From: CAZLLE01 sp964560425
Lineage (GTDB): Bacteria > Campylobacterota > Campylobacteria > Campylobacterales > QNZT01
Direction of reading: 5' to 3'
Assembly (NCBI GenBank): GCA_964560425.1
Contig: CAZLLE010000013.1
Span: 1-27,418 of the forward strand
DNA: 27,418 nt
Both the position numbers and the translations under genes were made by a program. The notes beneath the pieces were generated by a model. It had not been told where the DNA came from and did not search any database. It saw only the letters and a program-made list of their open reading frames with translations. Within the stretch, counting starts at the first letter, position 1. Each line of letters starts with the position of its first letter. This document shows positions 8,485 to 16,230 of this stretch, piece by piece.

Positions 8485-9494
8485 ATCTTAAACATCCTCT
8501 CTAGTGCTATTTTTGCCCATTTGGCAACTTCTTCATCTACAATTACTTCATTCATAAATGATTTGTTCTCTATACTTTTGAGTGTATTATATAGATCTTG
8601 CAAGGTTGTCTCATTCATTGTTGGACACTCTGGCTTTGTTGATGAGAGTACAAAGGTATTCTCTTTTCTTAATCTATTTACTAAATTAAATTCAGTTCCG
8701 ACAGCTACTTTTTGCTCTTTTGGAATCTCTTTGATATATTTAATAATTTGACTAGTTGATCCTACAAAATCAGAAGCATCACAAACTGAGGGTTTACACT
8801 CTGGATGTGTAACAATTTTGATATCTGGATATTTATTTCTATAAAATTCAATATCATCAACATCAAAAAGTTGATGAACTGAACAAAAACCGTTATAACA
8901 GATAATATCTGCTTTTTTTGGATCTGTTCCATCTCCAATTATACATGAAGGTAGTCCCATCATATTGGCAATATTTTGTCCTAAACAGTGATCAGGAACA
9001 AAAAGTATCTTTTTACCACTCTCTAATCCCTTTTCAATAATCTTTTTGGCATTTGAACTTGTACAAACCATTCCACCCATTTCACCTACTTTTGCTTTTA
9101 CTGTAGCAGATGAGTTGATATATGTGATTGGTAAAATATCCTCTTTTTTGATTCCCTCTTTTTCTAATATGGCAACACTTGTATCATAATGTTCTCCATC
9201 AATCATTCTAGCCATTGCACAACATGCAAGTTTTGGCATAAGAACTCTTTTATCTGGAGATAGTATTTTTACACTCTCTCCCATAAATCCAACACCACAA
9301 AATATTAAAAATGGATTTTTATCTTCCATTGCCATTTGTGCAAGTTGTAGACTATCTCCTGAAAGATCAGCTAGCTCAAATACTTCATCTTTTTGATAAA
9401 AATGAGCAACGATAGTAACATCAAGCTCTTTTTTTAATCTTAATATTTCACTTTTTAAGACTTCATTATTCAATTTTAAAACCCTTGTGTACAA
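8481..9494 (-). CDS. nadA: quinolinate synthase
   Basis: NadA condenses iminoaspartate with dihydroxyacetone phosphate to quinolinate using a [4Fe-4S] cluster. Numbering from 9494, candidate cluster cysteines are C91 or C92 (KLACCAMARM), C204 (NGFCSVHQL) and C290 (TKPECPTMNE), the three-cysteine pattern of the family. HFYQKDEV and VTHPECKP are further conserved motifs. The coordinates use the longest frame, TTG at 9494. A second TTG at 9473 (reading LNNEVLKSEI) has AAGGG eight bases upstream, and the TATAAT box at 9512-9507 would put the transcript start about 6 bases before 9494 but about 27 before 9473. The shorter start is more likely, giving about 330 residues. Confidence 0.96.
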   Translation of the reverse strand: MYTRVLKLNNEVLKSEILRLKKELDVTIVAHFYQKDEVFELADLSGDSLQLAQMAMEDKNPFLIFCGVGFMGESVKILSPDKRVLMPKLACCAMARMIDGEHYDTSVAILEKEGIKKEDILPITYINSSATVKAKVGEMGGMVCTSSNAKKIIEKGLESGKKILFVPDHCLGQNIANMMGLPSCIIGDGTDPKKADIICYNGFCSVHQLFDVDDIEFYRNKYPDIKIVTHPECKPSVCDASDFVGSTSQIIKYIKEIPKEQKVAVGTEFNLVNRLRKENTFVLSSTKPECPTMNETTLQDLYNTLKSIENKSFMNEVIVDEEVAKWAKIALERMFKI

Positions 9495-9506
9495 AAAATT
9501 TTGTAA

Positions 9507-9512
9507 ATTATA
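9507..9512 (-). promoter_or_regulatory. -10 box for nadA-nadC-flhB
   Basis: A perfect TATAAT on the minus strand, in the context GCTATAATTTAC, about 34 bases before the preferred nadA start at 9473. The upstream side is A/T-rich, in line with the weak -35 usage of Campylobacterota. Confidence 0.55.
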
Positions 9513-9554
9513 GCATTCTAAGACAAAAATAAAAAAAAAGATGTCGATATTAAT

Positions 9555-9560
9555 TATATT
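9555..9560 (+). promoter_or_regulatory. possible -10 box for the lipoprotein gene
   Basis: TATATT on the plus strand, 26 bases before the ATG at 9586. It diverges from the nadA promoter and would explain expression of the two unknown envelope genes that follow. The base composition is AT-rich, so a chance match is easy. Confidence 0.3.
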
Positions 9561-9585
9561 AACAATTCAAAAAGGTGGTAGTAGA

Positions 9586-10146
9586 ATGAGAGAGAAAAAG
9601 ATATTTACTAGCAAAATATTTGTAAAAACAATCTTCACTATAGTTGTTTTAGGTGGTATTTTGGGTGGTTGTGGGAAATCTAGTAGCATAAAAGGTGTAG
9701 AGAATGAGGTAGCTAATGAGGAAAAAATTATAGTTGATAATCCTTCAGGTGTGATATTTGATGATTTTATAAATGAGAAAACATATTTAGAAATTGCTAA
9801 ATTTAATTATATGAATGAAAATATGCATCTTTTATTACATAAAAAAGTTTCAAAAAGTTCAAAATCACTACCTGGTGGAAATGAGAATAGGTCATATCCT
9901 GGAGATATTCAAAAACTTGTTAAGCAAAATAATCTTTTTGAAATCTCGTCTGAATTAATGAGTGATAATTTTATAAATAGACTATATATAGAGAATAAGA
10001 GTTCAAAGATATCTGTTGATGTGGACAGAGATAGAGGTGTGGTTGTTGTTTCTCTTTTTAGAGATGGCAAAATAATCAAAAGTGAAGAGTTAAATTTTGA
10101 ACTATTTGCTGATAGTGCAGTGGATAGATATTATGAGGAAGATTAA
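9586..10146 (+). CDS. putative lipoprotein of unknown function
   Basis: A 186-residue protein with an export signal: a basic start (MREKK), a hydrophobic stretch (residues 11-25) and the lipobox LGGC with the modified cysteine at residue 29, so it should be an anchored lipoprotein. The remaining 157 residues are polar and match no family I recognise. They include a Gly/Asn/Ser-rich patch (KSLPGGNENRSYPGDI), a short VDVDRDRGVVVVSLFRDGK beta-rich stretch and an acidic end. I chose ATG 9586 over the ATG at 9541 because AGGTGG lies just before it, because residues encoded from 9541 would put 15 extra residues before the basic signal start, and because a possible -10 box lies in between. The next gene begins three bases after its stop, so the two are probably co-expressed. 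Confidence 0.75.
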   Translation: MREKKIFTSKIFVKTIFTIVVLGGILGGCGKSSSIKGVENEVANEEKIIVDNPSGVIFDDFINEKTYLEIAKFNYMNENMHLLLHKKVSKSSKSLPGGNENRSYPGDIQKLVKQNNLFEISSELMSDNFINRLYIENKSSKISVDVDRDRGVVVVSLFRDGKIIKSEELNFELFADSAVDRYYEED

Positions 10147-10149
10147 ATT

Positions 10150-11331
10150 ATGAAAAGAGTTCTATTATTATTGATATTAGGAGTGGGTTTATTGCATGCC
10201 GTGACACAAATAAGTACAGACAAAAATGTATATGAGTCTGATGAAGATATTACTGTTTCTGTATCAGAGATGTCAGGGGTAGATGATTGGATAGGCATAT
10301 ATGAAAAGAGTAAGAATAATGAGTGGGAAAATGTGGTCTCATGGGTTTGGGGGAATGGTGTAACAGATGGTGATATTATCATTGTTGGTGGTGTGAATAG
10401 TGATGAGACAAAAGAGTATGAGGCTAGAGCTTTTTTTAATGATAATTTTGATCTTAAGGCTAAGAGTAGACCCTTTACTGTAAATAAAGCTGTTCTAAAC
10501 ACTACTGTTCAAACTGCAAAAGATCTATATCAGCAAGGAGAGAAGATTAATGTTAGCTTTTCTGGAATGTTGGGTGATGATGAAGATTGGATTGCTATTT
10601 TTCCTAAAGATAAAGATAATAGTTGGGAAAATGTTGTAACTTGGTCATGGAGTGATGCTAATAAAAGTGGTAATATCTTATTTTCTGGTATTATTGCTGG
10701 TGATTATGAGGTGAGAGCTTTTTTCAAAAATGGTTTTGTTGATGTAGCAAAACACTCTTTTAGTGTAACAAATGAGCCTATTCCTCCTAGTATATATGAA
10801 GATGGCGAGGATGGAAGTGTAGCTAGATGGAGTATGCAAGGTGGTTCTACCGTTGTAATAAAAAATGATGGCTTCAATAGTGCTAAATCAGTCTATATGA
10901 GAGCATATTGGAAAAAGGTCAATGGTGTGTGGGTAAATACTGCTCACTATCAACTCACAGATATAAATCATGCAAATTGGAATAATACTACCCAAAAGAT
11001 TTTGGAATTTGAACATAAAACAACAGGTTCTCCATGTTTTATATTTGGTGTTTATGTAAATACGCTTTTGGGTGAAAGAGTGATGAATTGGAGTATGTGG
11101 TATGAGAGACAAGGAATGGATCCTACAAAGATAGTATATGAAGATGGATATACAGAGATAGTCTATCCATATAGTGATGGTATGCGTTATGAAAGAAATT
11201 GGACTACTCATAGATTTGATCTAGATTTGGAGTTAAAAAAAGTAGAACCAAACAATCGTATTTTATCTGTAAACTCTTTTTATACTACAGGTGGAAAAAA
11301 TTATGACAACATTCGTTTAGTTTCACAATAG
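10150..11331 (+). CDS. secreted protein with two tandem beta-sandwich-like modules and a C-terminal domain
   Basis: A 393-residue protein with a signal peptide (KRVLLLLILGVGLLHA, cut near residue 17). Two related modules follow, about residues 18-111 and 114-207. Each has DDWIGIY or EDWIAIF, then WENVVSWVW or WENVVTWSW, then YEARAFFNDNF or YEVRAFFKNGF. The pattern recalls SKICH-like or immunoglobulin-like folds, but that is tentative. Residues about 213-393 form a different domain starting YEDGEDGSVARW and ending with EPNNRILSVNSFYTTGG. From memory this resembles C-terminal domains of some large secreted proteins and hydrolases. No catalytic motif is seen, so a binding or surface role is more likely than an enzymatic one. 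It sits three bases after the lipoprotein gene. The exact function is unknown. Confidence 0.75.
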   Translation: MKRVLLLLILGVGLLHAVTQISTDKNVYESDEDITVSVSEMSGVDDWIGIYEKSKNNEWENVVSWVWGNGVTDGDIIIVGGVNSDETKEYEARAFFNDNFDLKAKSRPFTVNKAVLNTTVQTAKDLYQQGEKINVSFSGMLGDDEDWIAIFPKDKDNSWENVVTWSWSDANKSGNILFSGIIAGDYEVRAFFKNGFVDVAKHSFSVTNEPIPPSIYEDGEDGSVARWSMQGGSTVVIKNDGFNSAKSVYMRAYWKKVNGVWVNTAHYQLTDINHANWNNTTQKILEFEHKTTGSPCFIFGVYVNTLLGERVMNWSMWYERQGMDPTKIVYEDGYTEIVYPYSDGMRYERNWTTHRFDLDLELKKVEPNNRILSVNSFYTTGGKNYDNIRLVSQ

Positions 11332-11360
11332 CTTAATGGGGATTGGTATAACTAAAAATC

Positions 11361-11369
11361 TGATATGAT
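11361..11369 (+). promoter_or_regulatory. extended -10 promoter for plsY-folB
   Basis: TGATATGAT is an extended -10 element (TGn followed by TATGAT), about 30 bases before the TTG start of plsY and in the only gap after the secreted-protein gene. Confidence 0.4.
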
Positions 11370-11398
11370 TTCATTTAATTAATTAAAAAGGAGATATA

Positions 11399-12031
11399 TT
11401 GGAGTTTTTATCTAATACCAATATTCAACTGTATCTTTTGGCGTATGTTGTAGGAAGCATTCCTTTTGGATTTATTTTAGCAAAAGTGATTGGCAAGGTA
11501 GATATCAAAAAAGAGGGTAGTGGTAATATTGGTGCAACTAATGTTTTAAGAGTTTTAAAAGAGAGACAATCTAAATTGGCAAAAAAACTCTCTATCTCAA
11601 CTCTGATATTAGATGTATCTAAAGGAGTATTAGTTCTTTTGATTGCTAAATTCATGGGTGCGAGTCAAGAGGTTTTATGGGGTGTAGCTGTTTTTGCTGT
11701 TATAGGACACTGTTTTAGTATCTTTTTATTGGGAGAGGGTGGTAAAGGTGTTGCCACTGGTTTGGGTGTTTTACTATTTATGATACCTATTCCCGCTATT
11801 ATTGGTATAGTGTTTTGGGCTATTAGTGCTAAAGTTTTAAAAATATCTTCAATGTCATCTTTATTGGGTCTATTAGCTCTTGTTGTTAGTTCGTTTTTAA
11901 TGTATCCTGACATGGCTCACTCTCCTATTGTTATTATCGCTTTTATTATTTTATATAAACATAGTGATAATATTTATAGATTGATCTCTGGGGAAGAGGC
12001 TAGAATTGAGCATAGTAAATCTTTTATTTAG
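11399..12031 (+). CDS. plsY: acyl-phosphate:glycerol-3-phosphate acyltransferase
   Basis: PlsY moves an acyl group from acyl-phosphate to glycerol-3-phosphate, the first acylation in phospholipid synthesis. It is an integral inner-membrane protein, and the 210 residues hold about five hydrophobic segments. All three family motifs are present: SGNIGATNVLR (41-51), GHCFSIFLLGEGGKGVAT (103-120) and HSDNIYRL (188-195). The start is TTG at 11399, six bases after a strong AAGGAG site. folB follows after three bases, a pairing I recall from related bacteria. Confidence 0.96.
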   Translation: MEFLSNTNIQLYLLAYVVGSIPFGFILAKVIGKVDIKKEGSGNIGATNVLRVLKERQSKLAKKLSISTLILDVSKGVLVLLIAKFMGASQEVLWGVAVFAVIGHCFSIFLLGEGGKGVATGLGVLLFMIPIPAIIGIVFWAISAKVLKISSMSSLLGLLALVVSSFLMYPDMAHSPIVIIAFIILYKHSDNIYRLISGEEARIEHSKSFI

Positions 12032-12034
12032 ATT

Positions 12035-12367
12035 ATGATCTATAAAATCTATATTAATCAGCTAAAAATTTTGGCTATTATTGGTATTCTTGAAAAAGAA
12101 CGCTTGAATTCACAATCTATTATTGTAGATTGTGAAATTCAGTATAAAAGGGATGATAGTGATTTTATTAATTATGCTGAAATCTCTGATTTAATTAAAA
12201 ATCTTTTAATTAGTAAAAAATATTTTTTACTTGAAGATGCTTTGGATGAGATTACAAAAGAGATAAAGGGAAAATTTACTACCATAAAATCTATAAAATT
12301 AAAACTTTCTAAACCTGAAATACTCCCAAATTGTATCGTTGCAGTCGAAAACTTCAAGAAATATTAA
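12035..12367 (+). CDS. folB: dihydroneopterin aldolase family protein
   Basis: FolB splits dihydroneopterin to hydroxymethyl-dihydropterin and glycolaldehyde in folate synthesis. The 110-residue size is normal. Conserved points are GILEKER with E22 near the N-terminus, NYAEI (Y47), FLLED with E67, and the lysine of LSKPEI (K93), at places expected for the pterin site. Overall similarity is moderate, since epsilon-group FolB proteins are divergent. The gene starts three bases after plsY and is probably translated from the same transcript. Confidence 0.82.
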   Translation: MIYKIYINQLKILAIIGILEKERLNSQSIIVDCEIQYKRDDSDFINYAEISDLIKNLLISKKYFLLEDALDEITKEIKGKFTTIKSIKLKLSKPEILPNCIVAVENFKKY

Positions 12368-12404
12368 TTTTTTTTTAAAAAAACTTTAAAAATATATAAA
12401 CTTA

Positions 12405-12413
12405 TGCTATACT
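12405..12413 (+). promoter_or_regulatory. extended -10 promoter for the two-component operon
   Basis: TGCTATACT (TGn plus TATACT) lies about 36 bases before the ATG of the response regulator, in an 81-base AT-rich gap. A good AAAGGGAGA ribosome site follows at about 12436-12444. Confidence 0.5.
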
Positions 12414-12448
12414 TTTGTTAAATTTTTTTATTTTAAAGGGAGATAGTT

Positions 12449-13120
12449 ATGAGAATACTCATTGTTGAAGATGAAATTACGCTAAATAGAACTTTAGTGG
12501 AGGGACTTCAAGAGTTTGGTTATCAAGCTGATAGTTCTGAAAACTTTAAGGATGCTGAGTACTATATCGGAATTAGAAATTATGATTTAGTATTATCGGA
12601 TTGGATGTTGCCAGATGGTGATGGTGTTGATTTAATAACTCAGATTAAACAAAAGTCTCCAAGAACTGCTTGTGTCGTACTTTCCGCAAAAGATGACAAA
12701 GAGAGTGAGATTAAAGCTTTAAAAGCTGGTGCTGATGATTATATTAAGAAACCATTTGATTTTGATATTTTAATTGCAAGAATTGAAGCTAGACTTAGAT
12801 TTGGTGGTACAAATGTAATTAAAATTGATGATCTAATAATTGACCCAGATGAAGAGAAAATTACCTATAAAGAGCAAGATATCGAGCTTAAGGGTAAACC
12901 TTTTGAGGTTCTTACTCATCTTGCAAGACATAGTGATCAGATTGTTTCAAAAGAGCAACTTCTTGATGCAATATGGGAAGAACCTGAGCTTGTTACACCT
13001 AATGTAATTGAAGTTGCCATTAATCAAATTAGGCAAAAAATGGATAAACCTTTGAATATTTCAACAATTGAAACAGTCAGACGACGAGGTTACAGGTTTT
13101 GTTTTCCGAAAAAAGCATAA
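12449..13120 (+). CDS. OmpR-family response regulator
   Basis: A 223-residue two-component response regulator. The receiver domain (residues 1-115) has the acidic pair E7/D8 (VEDEI), phospho-acceptor D51 (LSDWMLPDGDG), switch S79 and K101 (KKPFDFD), so phosphorylation should work. The C-terminal winged-helix DNA-binding domain (about 125-220) includes LKGKPFEVLTHLARH and the end IETVRRRGYRF, typical of the OmpR/PhoB class. The kinase gene overlaps its last 22 bases. The regulon cannot be read from the sequence, and I cannot match it to a named Campylobacter or Helicobacter system. Confidence 0.93.
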   Translation: MRILIVEDEITLNRTLVEGLQEFGYQADSSENFKDAEYYIGIRNYDLVLSDWMLPDGDGVDLITQIKQKSPRTACVVLSAKDDKESEIKALKAGADDYIKKPFDFDILIARIEARLRFGGTNVIKIDDLIIDPDEEKITYKEQDIELKGKPFEVLTHLARHSDQIVSKEQLLDAIWEEPELVTPNVIEVAINQIRQKMDKPLNISTIETVRRRGYRFCFPKKA

Positions 13121-14454
13121 AAAGAAAGTTTCTTATTCAATTAGTTATCGCTTCGGTGATGCTAATTGCCCTATTTTCTATTGTTTTATATAACTATATT
13201 CGTATATCTATGTTAGATGATATTACTCAAGGTCTAAAATCTGAAGCTACATTGTATATTAAACAGAGTAGTGATAATAGGCTTTTTGACAAAAAAAGTC
13301 CATTTAATAGTTTAGATACACCTAAAGAGTATGGTCAAAATAGAGTGAGTGTTGTTATTAGGGTAGATAAAAAAGAGGGTATCTCTTATGAAAAATATCG
13401 TAAAGATGGAGAGTCGTTTTTAACTATCTTTTATCCATACGATAAATCAAGATCAAGTTATCTAAAAATAGAAAAAAATATAACCAATACAAAAGCACTT
13501 CTAAAAAAGATTTTGCGTAGTATTATTTTGGTTAGTTTTTTGGCTCTATTTCTGATTTTGGCTTATGCTATGTTTTTATCTGAGACTTTGCTCTATCCTG
13601 TCAAATCAATCACTAGAAAACTTGCAAGAATGAATGAGAACTTTTTGGATCATATTGATATAGAATCGATGCCTGATGAGTTTGTACCTTTGGGAGAGAG
13701 TGTCAATAGGCTTATTGATAGAATACAAAATTTTGTAAAACATCAAAAAGAACTTTTTATCGGTACAGCTCATGAATTAAAGACTCCTCTTGCTGTCATG
13801 AAGACAAAAAATGAGGTTACTTTGATTCGTGATAGAAGTATAGAGAAGTATAAAGAGACACTACTTCTTAGTAATAAAACTATCAATGAGATGAATAAGA
13901 TGATTGGTAGTATTTTGGAGATTGGTAGACAAGAGGGGGCTCAATTTGAGAAACCTGTTGATATTGATTTAATTCAATTTCTAAAAGATAAATCTAAAGA
14001 TTTTCAATTACTGGCTAGGAATGAAAATAAAGAGATTGTCACAGATTTTGAACCAGACATGTACTGTATTGTCTCCCAACCTACACTCATGATGCATATA
14101 TTACAAAATTTTGTACAAAATGCACTAAAGTTTACACCTGATGGTGGCAAAGTTATCATTAAAAGTCGTCTTATTGGTGATGATTTTCAAATAGAGGTTA
14201 TTGATGAGGGTACGGGTATTGATGAGAGTCAAGATTTCTTTGCTCCATTTAAGAGAGTTGGGGATAAAGGTGGTGCTGGATTAGGACTATTTTTGGCTAG
14301 AGGTGCAGCAGATGCTATTGGTGCAACCTTATCTTTGGCAAATCGAAAAGATGCACAAGGGGCTATTGCAACTATTGTGATTAATTCTAAGAACTACTGT
14401 CCAATGGATGAAGAAGATAGCCCAAAATCCATTTTTAGTTCATTTGTAAAGTAG
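13099..14454 (+). CDS. membrane sensor histidine kinase
   Basis: The cognate kinase of the preceding regulator, 451 residues. Transmembrane segments lie at about 11-34 and 140-163, framing a periplasmic sensor region of roughly 105 residues with no recognised fold. A HAMP-like linker follows. The dimerisation box has H225 (GTAHELKTPLAV). The ATPase domain has the N box (LQNFVQNALKF, N337 and N341), the G1 box (DEGTGID, D369) and the G2 box (GGAGLGLFLARGAADAIGA). All catalytic elements are present. The start is TTG at 13099, overlapping the regulator by 22 bases; no ATG occurs nearby in this frame. The signal sensed is unknown. Confidence 0.92.
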   Translation: MFSEKSIKRKFLIQLVIASVMLIALFSIVLYNYIRISMLDDITQGLKSEATLYIKQSSDNRLFDKKSPFNSLDTPKEYGQNRVSVVIRVDKKEGISYEKYRKDGESFLTIFYPYDKSRSSYLKIEKNITNTKALLKKILRSIILVSFLALFLILAYAMFLSETLLYPVKSITRKLARMNENFLDHIDIESMPDEFVPLGESVNRLIDRIQNFVKHQKELFIGTAHELKTPLAVMKTKNEVTLIRDRSIEKYKETLLLSNKTINEMNKMIGSILEIGRQEGAQFEKPVDIDLIQFLKDKSKDFQLLARNENKEIVTDFEPDMYCIVSQPTLMMHILQNFVQNALKFTPDGGKVIIKSRLIGDDFQIEVIDEGTGIDESQDFFAPFKRVGDKGGAGLGLFLARGAADAIGATLSLANRKDAQGAIATIVINSKNYCPMDEEDSPKSIFSSFVK

Positions 14455-14471
14455 TTTAAAGTATTTTTTAT

Positions 14472-14501
14472 ATAACCTTTTGAACTTTGTTCAAAGGTTA
14501 T
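14472..14501 (+). promoter_or_regulatory. hairpin enclosing the ferredoxin ribosome binding site
   Basis: The left arm ATAACCTTTTGAAC (14472-14485) and right arm GTTCAAAGGTTAT (14489-14501) pair along 13 bases with one bulged T and a three-base loop. The right arm contains AAAGG (14494-14498), the only good ribosome site for the ferredoxin ATG at 14506. No T-run follows on either strand, so it does not look like a standard terminator. It may damp or regulate translation, or stop or stabilise the kinase transcript. Confidence 0.55.
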
Positions 14502-14505
14502 ATTG

Positions 14506-14757
14506 ATGGCTCTTAAAATTATAGACAGTTGTATTGCATGTGATGCATGTGTAATTGAGTGTCCTACAGGTGCTATAGAGGCATCTGATCCTATCTATGT
14601 TATTGATCCCCTATTATGTACTGAATGTATTGGCTATCATAAACAACCCTCCTGTATCCCCGTCTGCCCTGTTGACTCTATTATTCTTGATCCTGATTGT
14701 TATGAAGATAAAAAAGAGTTGCTTCTAAAATTTCAAAATAGTAAAAAAGGGGCATAA
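14506..14757 (+). CDS. 2[4Fe-4S] ferredoxin, Alvin (YfhL-like) type
   Basis: A small cytosolic electron carrier of 83 residues. The first cluster is C9-x2-C12-x2-C15-x3-C19 followed by Pro. The second is C38-x2-C41-x8-C50-x3-C54 followed by Pro, with the eight-residue insert between its second and third cysteines (IGYHKQPS) that marks Allochromatium-type ferredoxins, which are usually very low in potential. The start is ATG at 14506; a TTG lies directly before it at 14503. The ribosome site lies in the hairpin just upstream. The exopolyphosphatase gene follows after three bases, but no functional tie is evident. Confidence 0.93.
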   Translation: MALKIIDSCIACDACVIECPTGAIEASDPIYVIDPLLCTECIGYHKQPSCIPVCPVDSIILDPDCYEDKKELLLKFQNSKKGA

Positions 14758-14760
14758 AAT

Positions 14761-16230
14761 ATGGCAAAAAGAACAGCTATTATTGATATTGGGTCTAACT
14801 CTATTAGTCTAGTTATATATGAAAAAAGCTCTAGGTTTGCTTTTCACTTAGTTGAAAAAGCGAGAGCTAGAGTCAGAATAGGAGAGGGGGCTTATGAACA
14901 AAATGGACTTCTAAACGATACTCAAATGGACAAAGCTTATGGCGTATTAGAAGATTTTTTATATGTCAGTAGTAATCTTAAGTGTAGAAAAATTTTGTGT
15001 GTTGCTACTTCTGCTTTGCGAGATGCTCCAAATAGAGGAGTTTTTTTAAACCGTGTTAGTAAAAATTTAAAATTAAATATTAAAATTATAGATGGAAAAA
15101 AAGAGGCATATTTTGGTGCCATTGCCGCACTTAATCTTCTTCCCTCTTTTGATGAAGCAACAACAATTGATATTGGTGGAGGCTCAACCGAGTTAGCAAA
15201 AATCGAAAATGGTAAAATTGTTGATACAATATCTCTAAATTTAGGCACAGTAAGACTCAAAGAGTTATTTGCCCTAAAAGAGGATAGATTAGAAGCAATG
15301 TACTCCTACTCTCATGAGATTCTAAACTCTATACCTAAAAAGTTCAAATCAAAAATAATTATTGGTATTGGCGGAACAATTCGCTCTTTAGCTTTGGTTA
15401 TTATGAAAAAGGAGGAGTATCCTCTTGAACTTTTACATGCTTTTTCATATCGTTTGATGAAATCTAATATGAAGTTGATTAATAAAATACCTACTTATAG
15501 TAGAGATAAATTAGCAAAACTTAATTTTCCATCTAGCAGATTAGATACAACAGTGGAGGGTATTTTGCTTTTTGGTGTTTTATTGGAGAAGTTAGAGGCT
15601 TCAAGCGTTATTACAAGTAAAGCTGGAGTAAGAGAAGGTGTCTATCTTCATGATATTTTACGAAATAGTAATTATAAATTTCCTCATAACTTTAATGTTA
15701 GTATAAAAAGTTTAATAGATCGTTTTGCATTAAATGAAAAAAATTGCTCTTATGTTCAAAGAGTCTCTTTTAAGCTTTTTGATACTCTAGAGCCTATTCA
15801 TCAAATCGGTAGTCGTTACCGTGAACTTTTAGGTTTTGCTTCAAAATTATCTCCTATTAGTCAGCGTCTAAATATATACTCTAATAGTGATAATAGATTT
15901 TTCTTTTTATTGGAGAATTTAAACTTTGCTCTCTCTCATGAGGAGAAAATCTGTATTGCAATGCTTTTAAGACTTATTAATAAGGGAGAGATCTCTAAAA
16001 AGGATATATCCGAATATAATCTATTGTTGCCATCTTTTGAAGTTTTCGAGTGGTTGCATTTTATGTTAGCTCTTAGTACATGTATTAACTCTAATAGACA
16101 TATTCAAAAGATAGATTTTGAGTTAGAAGATAAGAAAAAACTTATTATTAAGGGAAGTGGCAGTATGTTTTTAGCTAGAGAGTGTATAGAGAAACAATAT
16201 ATTGCTTCTCTAGTGGTAGAGGTTGTTTAA
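14761..16230 (+). CDS. ppx: exopolyphosphatase / guanosine pentaphosphatase (Ppx/GppA family)
   Basis: Members remove terminal phosphate from polyphosphate or hydrolyse pppGpp to ppGpp; which one applies here cannot be told. The 489-residue protein has the ASKHA-fold phosphate loops: IDIGSNSISLVIYE (about 8-21), TSALRDAP, IDIGGGSTELA (about 139-149) and IIGIGGTIRS (about 200). The C-terminal third (about 310-489) is the helical extension typical of the longer members. It begins three bases after the ferredoxin gene and ends convergent with bamA, sharing the bases TTAA (16227-16230). Confidence 0.92.
   Translation: MAKRTAIIDIGSNSISLVIYEKSSRFAFHLVEKARARVRIGEGAYEQNGLLNDTQMDKAYGVLEDFLYVSSNLKCRKILCVATSALRDAPNRGVFLNRVSKNLKLNIKIIDGKKEAYFGAIAALNLLPSFDEATTIDIGGGSTELAKIENGKIVDTISLNLGTVRLKELFALKEDRLEAMYSYSHEILNSIPKKFKSKIIIGIGGTIRSLALVIMKKEEYPLELLHAFSYRLMKSNMKLINKIPTYSRDKLAKLNFPSSRLDTTVEGILLFGVLLEKLEASSVITSKAGVREGVYLHDILRNSNYKFPHNFNVSIKSLIDRFALNEKNCSYVQRVSFKLFDTLEPIHQIGSRYRELLGFASKLSPISQRLNIYSNSDNRFFFLLENLNFALSHEEKICIAMLLRLINKGEISKKDISEYNLLLPSFEVFEWLHFMLALSTCINSNRHIQKIDFELEDKKKLIIKGSGSMFLARECIEKQYIASLVVEVV

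Noticed and set aside
10143..10502. A 119-codon minus-strand frame opposite the secreted-protein gene
   Set aside because: It lies wholly inside a plus-strand gene with a clear signal peptide and repeated modules, and has no ribosome site or recognisable domain.
10200..10780. Recent DNA duplication producing the two modules of the secreted protein
   Set aside because: The two copies are similar only at protein level in short blocks; the bases have diverged widely, so this is an old domain repeat and not a recent DNA repeat.
12367..12385. T-run followed by A-run after folB as a bidirectional terminator
   Set aside because: The pairing would be only A-T with almost no loop, and such tracts are common in this AT-rich sequence.
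14472..14501. Rho-independent terminator for the histidine kinase gene
   Set aside because: The stem is good but no T-run follows on either strand, and the ferredoxin start lies five bases after it. Kept as a possible leader structure instead.
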